Positions 8,228 to 16,193 of a DNA stretch of 64,000 nt are shown here, in pieces. The stretch spans positions 992,001 to 1,056,000 of the forward strand of contig NZ_CP102268.1 in NCBI RefSeq assembly GCF_025148285.1, written 5' to 3'. Positions within the stretch are counted from its first letter, which is position 1. The number at the start of each line of letters is the position of its first letter. This DNA is from Marvinbryantia formatexigens DSM 14469. Lineage in GTDB: Bacteria > Bacillota > Clostridia > Lachnospirales > Lachnospiraceae. Position numbers and translations under genes: made by a program. The notes beneath the pieces were generated by a model. It was not told where the DNA came from, did not search any database, and saw only the letters and a program-made list of their open reading frames with translations.

Positions 8228-9469
8228 CTACTTTGTGCTGTAGAAATGTATTTTCTGCAGTATCCCGCGCAAGTCCTCCACCGGAATCTGCCCCGGTGCG
8301 GAAGCCTGCCCCGCCATGCCGAAGGTAAGCGCCGAGCCGGATATCTCACCAAGCATTCTGCTTACTGCGCCGGTCGCTCCCATAGACATGGTAATAACCG
8401 GGATCTGCAGTTTCCGCCGCGCCTCTTCCGTTGCCGCCAGAAGCATAAGAACATCCGCGCTGCTCTGCGGCATCACCGCCACCTTGGCGATATCGCCTCC
8501 CAGCTCCTGCATTTTTTCCAGGCGGTTCACCAGCTCCTCCCGCGGCGGCGTTTTCTGAAAATCGTGACTGGATAAAATCACTTTTTTCCCATATCTGTGC
8601 GCTGTTTCTATCAGTGCGGATACCGTCTCACTGTCAAAATAAAGCTCCGCATCAATCGCGTCCGCCAGATTGCTCTTTAAAATCACATGATACATATGTG
8701 CATACGCTTCCGGAGATATTTCCTTCTCCCCGCCCTCCTGCTTTGTGCGGAAGGTTGCCAGAAGCGGCGTATCGCCCAGACAGCTTCGCAGCTCTCTTAA
8801 AATATCACATATATTCTCTGTATCCTCTATATTGTCCAGATAATCCACCCGCCATTCTATCATATCCGGTCCCTGCTCCATTGCATTGCGGGCGGAACAG
8901 GCAATCTTCCTCCGCTCTTTCCCCATAACAGGCACGCAGATTTTGGGGATCCCCTCCCCCAGAATCAGATTGCGGATTTTTACAGTATTTGACATAGCAG
9001 ACGAATCCTTTCTCTTTCCAATTACCTTCTGTTCATAAACAATAGCAGAACTATCATGCAAAATCTCCACCGTTTTCTGATCCGGCTCCCCGTGAAAAAA
9101 CTTATCCAGCACCTTCTGAAATACTTCGCATTCCGGCTTTGCCAGGGCAAATAACGTCATAGAAGATTTCAGCTTCAAGTTATCCGGCCATCCCATCACT
9201 TCCTGTGCATCACTGGATTCTGTCTCCAGAAGCGCCTCCGATATTTCCACGAGATTTTGCCCCAGCATATCATCTTCCATATATGCTTTCGCCTCATCCA
9301 TGTCTCTTATTGCATAATACCTGGCCGTTTCGCTGTAACCCAGTCCCGCAATCTGCGGAAAGATAAACCACATCCAGTGGCTGCGTTTCTGTCCTGCTTT
9401 TATCTCCTGCAGGGCAGTCTGGTAATAATTCTGCTGTGCACTCCGAAATCGTTCTAAATTATAATCCAT
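8228..9469 (-). CDS. aroD: DUF1810 domain fused to type I 3-dehydroquinate dehydratase
   Basis: Residues 1-136 are a complete DUF1810 (YdeI/calpastatin-like) domain: HWMWFIFPQIAGLG, then MGWPDNLKLKSSMTLFA and FHGEPDQKTVEIL, the usual end of that family. A 22-residue linker leads to residues 159-413, a full-length type I AroD with EWRVDY (Glu 205), catalytic His 302 in SSHDFQKTP and Schiff-base Lys 329 in IAKVAVMP. AroD converts 3-dehydroquinate to 3-dehydroshikimate. The frame is open across the junction. An ATG at 8995 preceded by AAAGGA about ten bases upstream could also start AroD alone, so the fusion may be a recent join with retained internal initiation. aroE lies 11 kb away. Confidence 0.85.
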   Translation of the reverse strand: MDYNLERFRSAQQNYYQTALQEIKAGQKRSHWMWFIFPQIAGLGYSETARYYAIRDMDEAKAYMEDDMLGQNLVEISEALLETESSDAQEVMGWPDNLKLKSSMTLFALAKPECEVFQKVLDKFFHGEPDQKTVEILHDSSAIVYEQKVIGKRKDSSAMSNTVKIRNLILGEGIPKICVPVMGKERRKIACSARNAMEQGPDMIEWRVDYLDNIEDTENICDILRELRSCLGDTPLLATFRTKQEGGEKEISPEAYAHMYHVILKSNLADAIDAELYFDSETVSALIETAHRYGKKVILSSHDFQKTPPREELVNRLEKMQELGGDIAKVAVMPQSSADVLMLLAATEEARRKLQIPVITMSMGATGAVSRMLGEISGSALTFGMAGQASAPGQIPVEDLRGILQKIHFYSTK

Positions 9470-9567
9470 GCTCCGTTTCCTCTTTCCCGGTAAAATAACA
9501 TCACTTTCTAATTACCATTATTCTACCACAGATCCGCCTCTTTTCCTACCATAAAAGAAAAAAGCCG

Positions 9568-9590
9568 TTTCTAAACCAACAGTTTAGAAA
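9568..9590. promoter_or_regulatory. perfect 9-bp inverted repeat upstream of the aroD fusion and the XRE gene
   Basis: TTTCTAAAC, a five-base loop and GTTTAGAAA form a perfect dyad in the divergent region between the DUF1810-AroD gene and the XRE regulator. It could be an operator for the XRE protein. No experimental support. Confidence 0.4.
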
Positions 9591-9677
9591 TTATTGAACT
9601 AATTATACCTGTGATACCTTCCATGTTCAGAAATTCGTGCTATGATATAGATACGAAGAAAATGGAGGAACACAAAA

Positions 9678-9789
9678 ATGAAATTATCTCTTGCCGCAAA
9701 TATCAGCAAATTACGAAAAGAACATTCCATGACACAGGAACAGCTGGCGGAGGCATTGGGCGTCACCTTTGCTTCTGTCTCAAAATGGG
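9678..9789 (+). pseudogene. 5' fragment of XRE/TPR regulator gene disrupted by mobile element
   Basis: After GGAGGA an ATG at 9678 opens a typical XRE helix-turn-helix: NISKLRKEHSMTQEQLAEAL, then VTFASVSKW. The coding sequence leaves the expected pattern at the WE codon pair (GGGA at 9787-9790), reading into element sequence and stopping at 9819-9821. The missing continuation (GVATPELNLIAEMADLF) resumes at 16194, where GGGA recurs. Joining the two pieces gives one open frame of about 365 codons. This fragment could still make a short HTH peptide, but it would lack the C-terminal sensory part. Confidence 0.85.
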
Positions 9790-9873
9790 AGCGTGGAGTT
9801 TCCCAAACAAAAGGATATTAAGAAATAACCTGTGTTTACCTGCTTGTGAATAAAAGAATAATGCTATTAAGTT

Positions 9874-9904
9874 AGAGATACTGCATAAATGTGCTGGTAT
9901 CTCT
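9874..9904 (+). terminator. intrinsic terminator near the left end of the element
   Basis: AGAGATAC and GTATCTCT form an eight-base-pair stem with a 15-base loop, followed by TTTT. It would stop read-through from the interrupted host gene into the element. The remaining DNA between 9790 and 10175 shows no gene. Confidence 0.55.
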
Positions 9905-10175
9905 TTTCGTTGGCTTGAAACAACAGACTATTTCATTTCTGCTTGATTACCCTAAACTTATCGGGATATGGTTTGTCAAGGGCTTGTTGCGTAAGCAATG
10001 CTTTAGCACCCTTTACAAATCATAGACAGATAAGTAGTTTTTCAAAAGCAGAAAAAAAATAGTAATCTTAAGATTTTGAATTATTGTTGCAAGCATTAGA
10101 AAATGATATAATGTAGACACAAAAAGACGTAGAAATAAGAATTTGTATGATTGAAATGAAAACTTCAAAAATATA

Positions 10176-10206
10176 TTGACTTGTACGTAACGTACACCCT
10201 TATACT
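10176..10206 (+). promoter_or_regulatory. MerR-type promoter with 19-bp spacer and operator palindrome
   Basis: TTGACT (10176-10181) and TATACT (10201-10206) are separated by 19 bases instead of 17. The spacer begins with a perfect 15-base palindrome, TGTACGTAACGTACA (10182-10196). An overlong spacer holding a dyad is the classic arrangement at promoters activated by MerR-family proteins. It lies 24 bases upstream of the MerR gene, so autoregulation is expected. Confidence 0.85.
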
Positions 10207-10229
10207 ATCATCACAAGGAGGTGTGTCCG

Positions 10230-11108
10230 ATGTTATTGAATGAAATTATTAAGGAAGTCGGAATGACAAAGCGTGCAGTTAAATACTATGAAGAAAAAGG
10301 ATTGTTGTCAGTAGATAAAGATAGCAACGGTTATCGAAACTACTCCATGCAAGATGTTAAAACTTTAAAAAAAATTTCAGTATATAGAAAGCTTGGGATT
10401 GGTATTAAAGATATACAAACCCTTTTGGAAAAAGATGATAAAAGTATTCTTTTACGTATTTATCAGGAAAAATTACAGGAAAAAATTTTACAGGACTCAG
10501 AACTTGAGGCGTTGAAGCAATTTATAGATGATGGTAATGCAGACAAGGCAAATGAGATACTTGATTACCAAACTGTCGAAAATGCGATTGAGTCGTTGTT
10601 GCCGGGAAAAGAATGGGGAGATTACTTAAAAGGTCACTTCAAACCATTTCTTAATGTGAGATTAAAGACTTTGGAGCAGAAGCAAGCCCTACGGAATATA
10701 TTAGAGTATTGCGATGAAACGACATTGAAAGTTCCTTTTATTATGGGAATAGGTGTGAAAATAGCAGGTGGGATTGCACAGGAAACAAGAACTGCAGATG
10801 AGATGATAGCTTATTATCGTGATATGAGTGAAAGCGAATATGAAAAATTAAGAGAAATGCTAAAGAAAGGTGCTAAAATGAAAACTGGCATTATGAAATA
10901 TCATCCGTCATTTGTTGCCCAGAGAAAAATGCAGAAAGAGTTCCAAGATAAAGGGTATAACGACATATTCATTCCTAATTTGATGGTGCTATCTCCACAG
11001 TATGCAGAATACAAGAAAGCCTTAGATAAGGTAAACGATAGAATGTGTAGAGAACTTGGACTGCATTATGATAGTAACTACAACTTAGTTATAAAAAAGC
11101 TTGAATAA
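10230..11108 (+). CDS. MerR family transcriptional regulator (element cargo)
   Basis: The 292-residue protein has an N-terminal winged helix of the MerR type: MTKRAVKYYEEKGLL at residues 11-25 and GYRNYSMQDVKTLKKI, then a dimerisation helix. About 200 residues follow with no metal-binding cysteine cluster, so it is not a classical metal sensor; a small-molecule or drug sensor is more likely. The ATG at 10230 is chosen because AAGGAGGTG lies seven bases before it; a GTG at 10221 overlaps that site. It sits just after its own 19-bp-spacer promoter and heads a likely operon with the two small genes downstream. The ligand is unknown. Confidence 0.88.
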   Translation: MLLNEIIKEVGMTKRAVKYYEEKGLLSVDKDSNGYRNYSMQDVKTLKKISVYRKLGIGIKDIQTLLEKDDKSILLRIYQEKLQEKILQDSELEALKQFIDDGNADKANEILDYQTVENAIESLLPGKEWGDYLKGHFKPFLNVRLKTLEQKQALRNILEYCDETTLKVPFIMGIGVKIAGGIAQETRTADEMIAYYRDMSESEYEKLREMLKKGAKMKTGIMKYHPSFVAQRKMQKEFQDKGYNDIFIPNLMVLSPQYAEYKKALDKVNDRMCRELGLHYDSNYNLVIKKLE

Positions 11109-11152
11109 ATGAGTGTATCTAAAAAGGACAGAAGTTGGGAGGAGAAGTACTT

Positions 11153-11395
11153 ATGCGTACCAAGAAAGCAATATTTAGTGTTTTAACGATTATTTTCGGT
11201 TCTCTTGGACTGATGAACATAGTGTCTACTGATATAACACTGCCAATTATGTTTGTTTTTATGGGATTGACCCTTTTGACGAATGCAAGGGAGTGTTATG
11301 ATAATGGTGCAAAGAAAGATGCTATGATATTTGCAGGTGTAGCAATCTTTGTCTATGTAGTCACTGTATATAACTTGGTAAGTAGATTTATGTAA
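11153..11395 (+). CDS. small membrane protein, DUF3953-like
   Basis: An 80-residue protein with two to three hydrophobic segments (IFSVLTIIFGSLGLMNIV, LPIMFVFMGLTLL, MIFAGVAIFVYVVTVY) separated by a short charged loop (NARECYDNGAKKDA). It resembles DUF3953 small membrane proteins of Firmicutes. The ATG follows GGGAGGAG; an upstream TTG overlaps that site and was rejected. It lies 44 bases after the MerR gene and may be its target or effector partner. Function is unknown. Confidence 0.75.
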   Translation: MRTKKAIFSVLTIIFGSLGLMNIVSTDITLPIMFVFMGLTLLTNARECYDNGAKKDAMIFAGVAIFVYVVTVYNLVSRFM

Positions 11396-11449
11396 ATTAC
11401 AGTTTGTTTAATGATTAAAAATTGGAAGTTGTAAAAGGAGGATAAGCAG

Positions 11450-11611
11450 ATGGAAAATGTAAAGAATGAAGAATATGTTATTTGCCCACGTTGCAAGCAA
11501 GAAGTTTATAAAGAAGCGATTATATGCCCTTTTTGCAAGTTTGGTATTATGGCATGGCTTGAAGGAGAAATTGATGAAAATGGAGAGCCAATAGAAAATA
11601 AGTCAAAGTAA
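11450..11611 (+). CDS. 53-residue zinc-ribbon protein
   Basis: A short gene after AAAGGAGG. Two CxxC pairs, CPRC near residue 13 and CPFC near residue 27, form a compact zinc ribbon, followed by an acidic tail ending NKSK. Such minimal ribbons are common cargo in Firmicutes elements, but no function is established. It follows the small membrane protein by 54 bases and is likely cotranscribed. Confidence 0.75.
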   Translation: MENVKNEEYVICPRCKQEVYKEAIICPFCKFGIMAWLEGEIDENGEPIENKSK

Positions 11612-11659
11612 AATCCTAGGTTGAACGGAAGATAAGTGTAAATCTCAACAACCGACGGA

Positions 11660-11728
11660 GTGATCCAGACGTGGTGGCGGTCGAAGACATCAAGCCATGA
11701 CAGCGAAGCTGTCAAACGTCTGGTTCAC
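11660..11728 (+). other. nested inverted-repeat structure left of oriT
   Basis: GTGATCCAGACGT (11660-11672) pairs with ACGTCTGGTTCAC (11716-11728) with one mismatch. Inside, TGACAGC-GAA-GCTGTCA (11698-11714) is a perfect seven-base-pair hairpin. The compound structure lies about 40 bases from the oriT stem and may be an accessory binding site or structured RNA. The rest of 11612-12027 contains no gene. Confidence 0.6.
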
Positions 11729-11765
11729 TTTGTCTGTGAGCGAGCCTTTGGCGAGCGATTATGAA

Positions 11766-11790
11766 GCCCCCGTTATCTAACAAGGGGGGC
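11766..11790. other. oriT core of the Tn916/ICEBs1 type
   Basis: GCCCCC and GGGGGC arms enclose a loop with TATCTAACAA. The GC-rich arms around CTAACA closely match what I recall of the nick regions of Tn916 and ICEBs1, whose relaxases belong to the same MobT/Orf20-NicK family as the protein encoded 240 bases downstream. Nicking is expected near the TAACA side of the right arm. Inferred from motif and position. Confidence 0.7.
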
Positions 11791-12027
11791 ACAAAAAACA
11801 AGAGTCAATATACATTAACAAGCGGAAAACGCTGTATTTACAAGGCGAAACTGCATTTTACATGGTGTGATATAAATTATGCCATTATCACTTGGGAAAA
11901 TTGAACAAGACATAGGAAAGACAGTTGATTTCAAACGAGAAATTGATTGTCTTTTTCTTTTGCAGAAATTTAAGTATAGGCAATTATCAAATACGGTAGT
12001 TACTTTTTTGATTGGAGGAATTTTAGA

Positions 12028-13242
12028 ATGAATGATAAAAACTTTATTGAAGAACTAAGACAAAAGCGTGAGGAATACGGAGTAACACAAACAAGGCTTG
12101 CTGTTGCCTGTGGTATCAGCCGTGAATATTACAACCGCATTGAAAAAGGGAAACAGCCATTGAATGACGAATTAAGAGAAGTCATAGAAAAACAGATTGA
12201 GCGTTTCAATCCGCAAGAACCACTATTCTTATTGATTGATTACTTTCGTGTCCGCTTTCCTACTACGGACGCATTGGCGATTATCCGTGATGTATTACAA
12301 CTGAAATCTGATTATATGCTTTATGAAGATTATGGAAAATACGGATATGAAAGCAAATATGTACTTGGCGACATCAATATCATGTGTTCCATGCAGGAGC
12401 ATTTAGGTGTTTTATTGGAACTGAAAGGCAAAGGCTGTCGGCAAATGGAATGTTATCTGCTGGCACAGGAACGCTCATGGTATGACTTCATGCTGGATTG
12501 TATGACGGCTGGTGGTGTGATGAAACGGCTTGATTTGGCTATCAATGACCGAGCAGGAATATTGGATATTCCAAAGTTAAAGGAAAAATACAAGGCTGGC
12601 GAATGTGTTTCCTATTTTCGTATGCAGAAAGATTACAGCGGTACAGAAAAATGCGGTAGCGATTTACCAAAGAATACAGGAGAAACCTTATATCTCGGTT
12701 CAACAAGTAGCGAATTATATATGTGTGCTTATCAGAAAAATTATGAGCAGTATGTCAAGAATGGCACAGAAATTGAAGATATGGAGATTAAGAACCGTTT
12801 TGAAATACGCATGAAAAATGAACGAGCCTATTATGCGGTTGTAGATTTACTGACCTATCGGGACGCTGAACGCACCGCTTTTTCTATCATCAATCATTAT
12901 GTCCGCTTTGTTGACAGAGAGGACGACAAGCCAAAAAGTCAATGGATAACAAATGATGATTGGGCATGGTTTGTAGGGGAAAACAGAGAGCCGATACGCT
13001 TAACCACAAAGCCAGAGCCTTACACTTTACAAAAAGCGTTGCATTGGCTACAAAGACAAGTTGCACCAACAATAAAAATGGTACAGGCATTAGACAGAGA
13101 AAATCATACAACGATACTGAAAGATATGATTGAGCAGGCAGAACTTAAAGACAAGCATAAACATTTATTACAATTAGAGAAATCAACCATAGAAGAACGT
13201 ATAGATACCGCTGTTCCACAAGAGAATGACGGTATTTTTTAA
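12028..13242 (+). CDS. mobT: MobT-type relaxase / replication initiator (Tn916 Orf20 family)
   Basis: The 404-residue protein begins with an XRE-type HTH (residues about 6-40, GVTQTRLAVACGISREYYNRIEKG) followed by a Rep_trans rolling-circle initiator domain. Within it LFLLIDYFRVRFPT, LLELKGKGCRQME, RLDLAINDRAG and the TLYLGSTSSELYMCAYQKNYEQ catalytic-tyrosine region match Orf20 of Tn916. Such relaxases nick oriT and covalently attach to the strand for transfer and element replication. A strong GGAGGA site precedes the ATG. The matching oriT lies just upstream, as in Tn916. With no conjugation genes on the element, it probably borrows the channel of a resident conjugative element. Confidence 0.9.
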   Translation: MNDKNFIEELRQKREEYGVTQTRLAVACGISREYYNRIEKGKQPLNDELREVIEKQIERFNPQEPLFLLIDYFRVRFPTTDALAIIRDVLQLKSDYMLYEDYGKYGYESKYVLGDINIMCSMQEHLGVLLELKGKGCRQMECYLLAQERSWYDFMLDCMTAGGVMKRLDLAINDRAGILDIPKLKEKYKAGECVSYFRMQKDYSGTEKCGSDLPKNTGETLYLGSTSSELYMCAYQKNYEQYVKNGTEIEDMEIKNRFEIRMKNERAYYAVVDLLTYRDAERTAFSIINHYVRFVDREDDKPKSQWITNDDWAWFVGENREPIRLTTKPEPYTLQKALHWLQRQVAPTIKMVQALDRENHTTILKDMIEQAELKDKHKHLLQLEKSTIEERIDTAVPQENDGIF

Positions 13243-13264
13243 TGTAATTGAAAAATTTCAGATT

Positions 13265-13840
13265 TAGTCAGCAAAGAGCTGTTTTCATTCCCTATGTGAA
13301 GTGAAAGAAGAAAAATAAATTTTTTATTAAATCTGCAACAAAACGGCTACTTGCGTACAGATATGGTGCGAGAAAAGGAAATCTAAACTTTTTTTGAAAA
13401 TAGGTCATTAAATCGGGGCTTGCTGTCCCTATATGAAGTGAAAGAAGAAAAAAGTTTTGAAAAAATGACGGAAATTCGTGATTTGTGGACAGTGTTCTAT
13501 GAAAAGAGGAAAAGCATCATCATTTTGTATTCAAACAGGCATTAGCAGTTGAGTGTTGATGTGAAAAGAGGAAAATACTTTATTCTAAACTTAACAATTT
13601 AAGGTTTCCGTTCCCTATATGGTGCAAAGAAAATATTTCATTCTATTGTTGGCAGTAACGGTATGGTTTGGGTAGTTAGGGTGTGAAAAGAAAAATAATC
13701 TTTTTTCGTCATTAACTTAGCAAAATGACAATGTCTATCCCTATATGGTGCAAGAAAAGAAGTTAAAATTTTTCCATTTCAACTTAGCAAATGGACGTTT
13801 GCTGTACAGATAGTAGTGAAAAAGGAGAAAATCAACCGTT
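13265..13840 (+). repeat. nine-unit degenerate array with 61-72 bp period
   Basis: A purine-rich core of the form GTGAAA(A)GARGAAAA recurs at 13301, 13366, 13438, 13499, 13561, 13622, 13683, 13748 and 13816. Spacings are 65, 72, 61, 62, 61, 61, 65 and 68. Several cores are preceded by TCCCTATATG or GTACAGATA and followed by a T-rich tract. Units are otherwise diverged. The region between the relaxase and the TnpW-like gene has no ORF. Function is unknown; iteron-like protein sites, an origin or a structured RNA are possible. Confidence 0.7.
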
Positions 13841-14166
13841 GATTGCCAAAATGAACCGTTCCATTTGTACTAATAACGGAAAAAGTTTTGGATTTTGGTT
13901 ACGTTTCCCCTCTTTTCCAACGCGGTATATAGGAAAGATGATTTTCTTCTTTCGTGTTCTTTGACAACTGAATAAAGCAATTCAATACGTTTGACAGACA
14001 GCGAGCCGTTGAAACAAATACGCCACGACCTTTCCCCTGCAAGAGCGAGCGAAAACCTATTTGTGTTCTTATAAAAGATTTGTCCTCTTTTATCGCCATG
14101 ACCTGTACTGTCAGATAATGATACTCCCGTACAGCCACAGCTTGAGCGTTCAGAGCGTCGCACGCA
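13841..14166. other. non-coding stretch between the repeat array and the TnpW-like gene
   Basis: No gene is supported here. TTGACA near 13960 could be a -35 element but no matching -10 at good spacing was found. The sequence resembles the conserved non-coding region found before recombinase modules of Tn1549/Tn4451-like elements. Confidence 0.35.
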
Positions 14167-14439
14167 ATGGGTACGGCTACATTGGATAATGCAGAGGTGG
14201 AAGTCCTGTGGGCTATGACAAAAGCCGTTGAATTGCTTAGAAACTATTTTTACAGAAAGGGGGGATGTGTTATTGATAATGCTGTAAAAACAATTCAAAA
14301 GAAAAATAACAAGTGTGGCATTGGAAACAGAGGAAAGACAAAGATTGTTGTAAAAGAGCATTTTTCCGAAAAAGGAAAGACAATGGAAGAACTTCTGACT
14401 GATGTTATGCTTGAGAAAGCAAAGCAGACAATCGCATAA
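14167..14439 (+). CDS. TnpW-like small protein of the recombination module
   Basis: The last 40 residues (KTKIVVKEHFSEKGKTMEELLTDVML) resemble TnpW (PF14202-like), a short protein that often precedes the large serine recombinase in Clostridium elements: a beta strand with HF, then TMEE and a short helix. The frame is open from ATG 14167 (90 residues), but that ATG has no ribosome site. A run AGAAAGGGGGGA at 14254-14265 suggests the true start is near 14272, at a non-canonical codon, giving about 55 residues. It lies 111 bases before the recombinase gene. Role unknown; regulation of excision is a guess. Confidence 0.55.
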   Translation: MGTATLDNAEVEVLWAMTKAVELLRNYFYRKGGCVIDNAVKTIQKKNNKCGIGNRGKTKIVVKEHFSEKGKTMEELLTDVMLEKAKQTIA

Positions 14440-14478
14440 ATTCGGTGCAGTTGTAAGAAATAGATTGAATGTGAAAAA

Positions 14479-14527
14479 TAACCCATGTTATACTTTACTT
14501 GCAAGCAGGTATTGTAAACATGGGTTA
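14479..14527 (+). promoter_or_regulatory. large inverted repeat in the leader of the recombinase gene
   Basis: TAACCCATGTT (14479-14489) and AACATGGGTTA (14517-14527) form a perfect 11-base-pair stem with a 27-base loop, ending 24 bases before the recombinase ATG. There is no T-run, so it is more likely a regulatory hairpin or protein site than a terminator. Confidence 0.55.
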
Positions 14528-14550
14528 GTTATAAAGGAGGATAACTGACA

Positions 14551-16164
14551 ATGAAACAACAGATTTACAATACTGCACTTTATCTTAGGTTGAGCCGAGA
14601 TGATGAATTACAAGGCGAAAGTTCAAGCATTACCACACAAAGAAGTATGTTGCGTCTATATGCAAAAGAACATCATTTGAATGTGATTGATGAATATATT
14701 GATGACGGCTGGTCGGGGACAAATTTTGACAGACCGAGCTTTCAAAGAATGATTGAGGATATAGAGGCAGGAAAAATCAACTGTGTTGTAACAAAAGACT
14801 TATCACGACTTGGTAGAAACTATATTATGACAGGACAATATACAGAATTGTATTTTCCCAGCCATAATGTCCGTTACATAGCGATTGACGACGGTGTAGA
14901 CAGCGAAAAAGGCGAAAGTGAGATTGCACCATTCAAGAACATCATCAATGAATGGGTGGCAAGAGATACGAGCCGTAAAGTGAAATCAGCGTTTAAGACA
15001 AAATTTGCGGAGGGTGCTCATTATGGGGCTTATGCTCCGTTAGGATATAAGAAACACCCCGACATCAAAGGGAAACTGTTGGTTGATGAGGAAACAAAAT
15101 GGATTGTTGAAAAAATCTTCTCCCTAGCCTATCAAGGTTACGGTAGTGCAAAAATCACAAAAATACTGCGAGAAGAAAAAGTCCCGACAGCGTCTTGGCT
15201 GAATTTTACAAGGTATGGTACTTTTGCACATATCTTTGAGGGAAAGCCCGAAAGTAAGCGTTATGAGTGGACGATCGCTCATGTCAAGGCAATATTAAAA
15301 AGTGAAGTCTATATAGGAAACAGCGTTCATAATCGACAATCAACCATTTCTTTCAAAAGCAAGAAGAAAGTACGAAAGCCCGAAAGCGAATGGTTTCGAG
15401 TAGAAAACACGCACGAACCTATTATTGACAAGGAAGTGTTCTATCGTGTGCAAGAGCAGATAAAATCAAGACGCAGACAGACAAAGGAAAAGGCAACGCC
15501 GATATTTGCAGGGCTTGTCAAGTGTGCGGATTGTGGCTGGTCTATGCGGTTTGCGACAAATAAGGCAAATAAAACGCCATACAGTTATTATGCTTGCAGT
15601 TTCTACGGACAGTTTGGCAAAGGTTATTGTTCTATGCACTATATCCGCTATGATGTGCTGTATCAAGCTGTATTGGAACGATTGCAGTATTGGGCTAAGG
15701 CAGTACAGCAGGACGAAGAAAAGGTATTGAACAAAATACAGAAAGTCGGCAATGCAGAGCGAATACGGGAAAAGAAGAAAAAGGCAAATGCTTTGAAGAA
15801 AGCCGAGAACCGACAAAATGAGATTGACCGTTTATTTGCGAAAATGTATGAAGATAGAGCCTGTGAGAAGATAACAGAACGAAACTTCATTATGCTGTCG
15901 GGGAAATATCAAAAGGAACAGATAGAACTGGAACAGCAGATAACAAGCCTAAGAGAAGAATTAAGTAAAATGGAACAGGATATGGTAGGTGCTGAAAAGT
16001 GGATAGAGTTAATCAAGGAATATTCCGTACCAAAGGAACTGACAGTACCGTTATTAAATGCAATGATAGAAAAAATACTCATTCACGAAGCAACAACGAA
16101 TGAGGAGAACGAAAGAATACAGGAAATAGAGATATACTATCGATTTATTGGAAAAGTAGACTGA
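14551..16164 (+). CDS. large serine recombinase (TnpX-like)
   Basis: This 537-residue site-specific recombinase should catalyse integration and excision of the element. The N-terminal resolvase domain has YLRLSRDDE with the serine nucleophile in RLSRD (about residue 15), VTKDLSRLGRNY, and the E-helix region. A recombinase domain follows (YAPLGYKKHP, EKIFSLAYQGYGSAKI), then a zinc ribbon (CADCGW ... YACSFYGQFGKGYC) and a long coiled coil (about residues 395-480) controlling directionality. The C-terminal end resembles DUF4368. AAGGAGG precedes the ATG. The gene lies 28 bases from the inferred right end, the usual position next to the attachment site. Confidence 0.93.
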   Translation: MKQQIYNTALYLRLSRDDELQGESSSITTQRSMLRLYAKEHHLNVIDEYIDDGWSGTNFDRPSFQRMIEDIEAGKINCVVTKDLSRLGRNYIMTGQYTELYFPSHNVRYIAIDDGVDSEKGESEIAPFKNIINEWVARDTSRKVKSAFKTKFAEGAHYGAYAPLGYKKHPDIKGKLLVDEETKWIVEKIFSLAYQGYGSAKITKILREEKVPTASWLNFTRYGTFAHIFEGKPESKRYEWTIAHVKAILKSEVYIGNSVHNRQSTISFKSKKKVRKPESEWFRVENTHEPIIDKEVFYRVQEQIKSRRRQTKEKATPIFAGLVKCADCGWSMRFATNKANKTPYSYYACSFYGQFGKGYCSMHYIRYDVLYQAVLERLQYWAKAVQQDEEKVLNKIQKVGNAERIREKKKKANALKKAENRQNEIDRLFAKMYEDRACEKITERNFIMLSGKYQKEQIELEQQITSLREELSKMEQDMVGAEKWIELIKEYSVPKELTVPLLNAMIEKILIHEATTNEENERIQEIEIYYRFIGKVD

Positions 16165-16193
16165 TAAATAGGGTTCATATCTTTAACTAAGGG

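Larger units (their letters stand above)
9789..16192 (+). mobile_element. mobilizable element (about 6.4 kb) with large serine recombinase, MobT relaxase and oriT
   Basis: The element splits a regulator gene whose two halves lie at 9678-9789 and 16194-17176. The sequence GGGA occurs at both junctions (9787-9790 and 16191-16194), fitting serine-recombinase exchange at a central dinucleotide without target duplication. Inside are a MerR regulator, two tiny proteins, a Tn916 Orf20-type relaxase with a matching oriT, a TnpW-like protein and a TnpX-like recombinase. No coupling protein, VirB4 or other conjugation gene is present, so it would need a helper conjugative element. It is AT-rich compared with the host. 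Exact ends are inferred to within a few bases. Confidence 0.85.

Noticed and set aside
11506-11715. Minus-strand ORF of 69 codons over the zinc-ribbon gene and oriT-side hairpin
   Set aside because: It runs opposite to a better-supported small gene with AAAGGAGG and two CxxC pairs, and crosses a structured region.
13265-13840. CRISPR array
   Set aside because: The period (about 64 bp) fits, but the repeated cores differ from unit to unit and no cas gene is near; true CRISPR repeats are almost identical.
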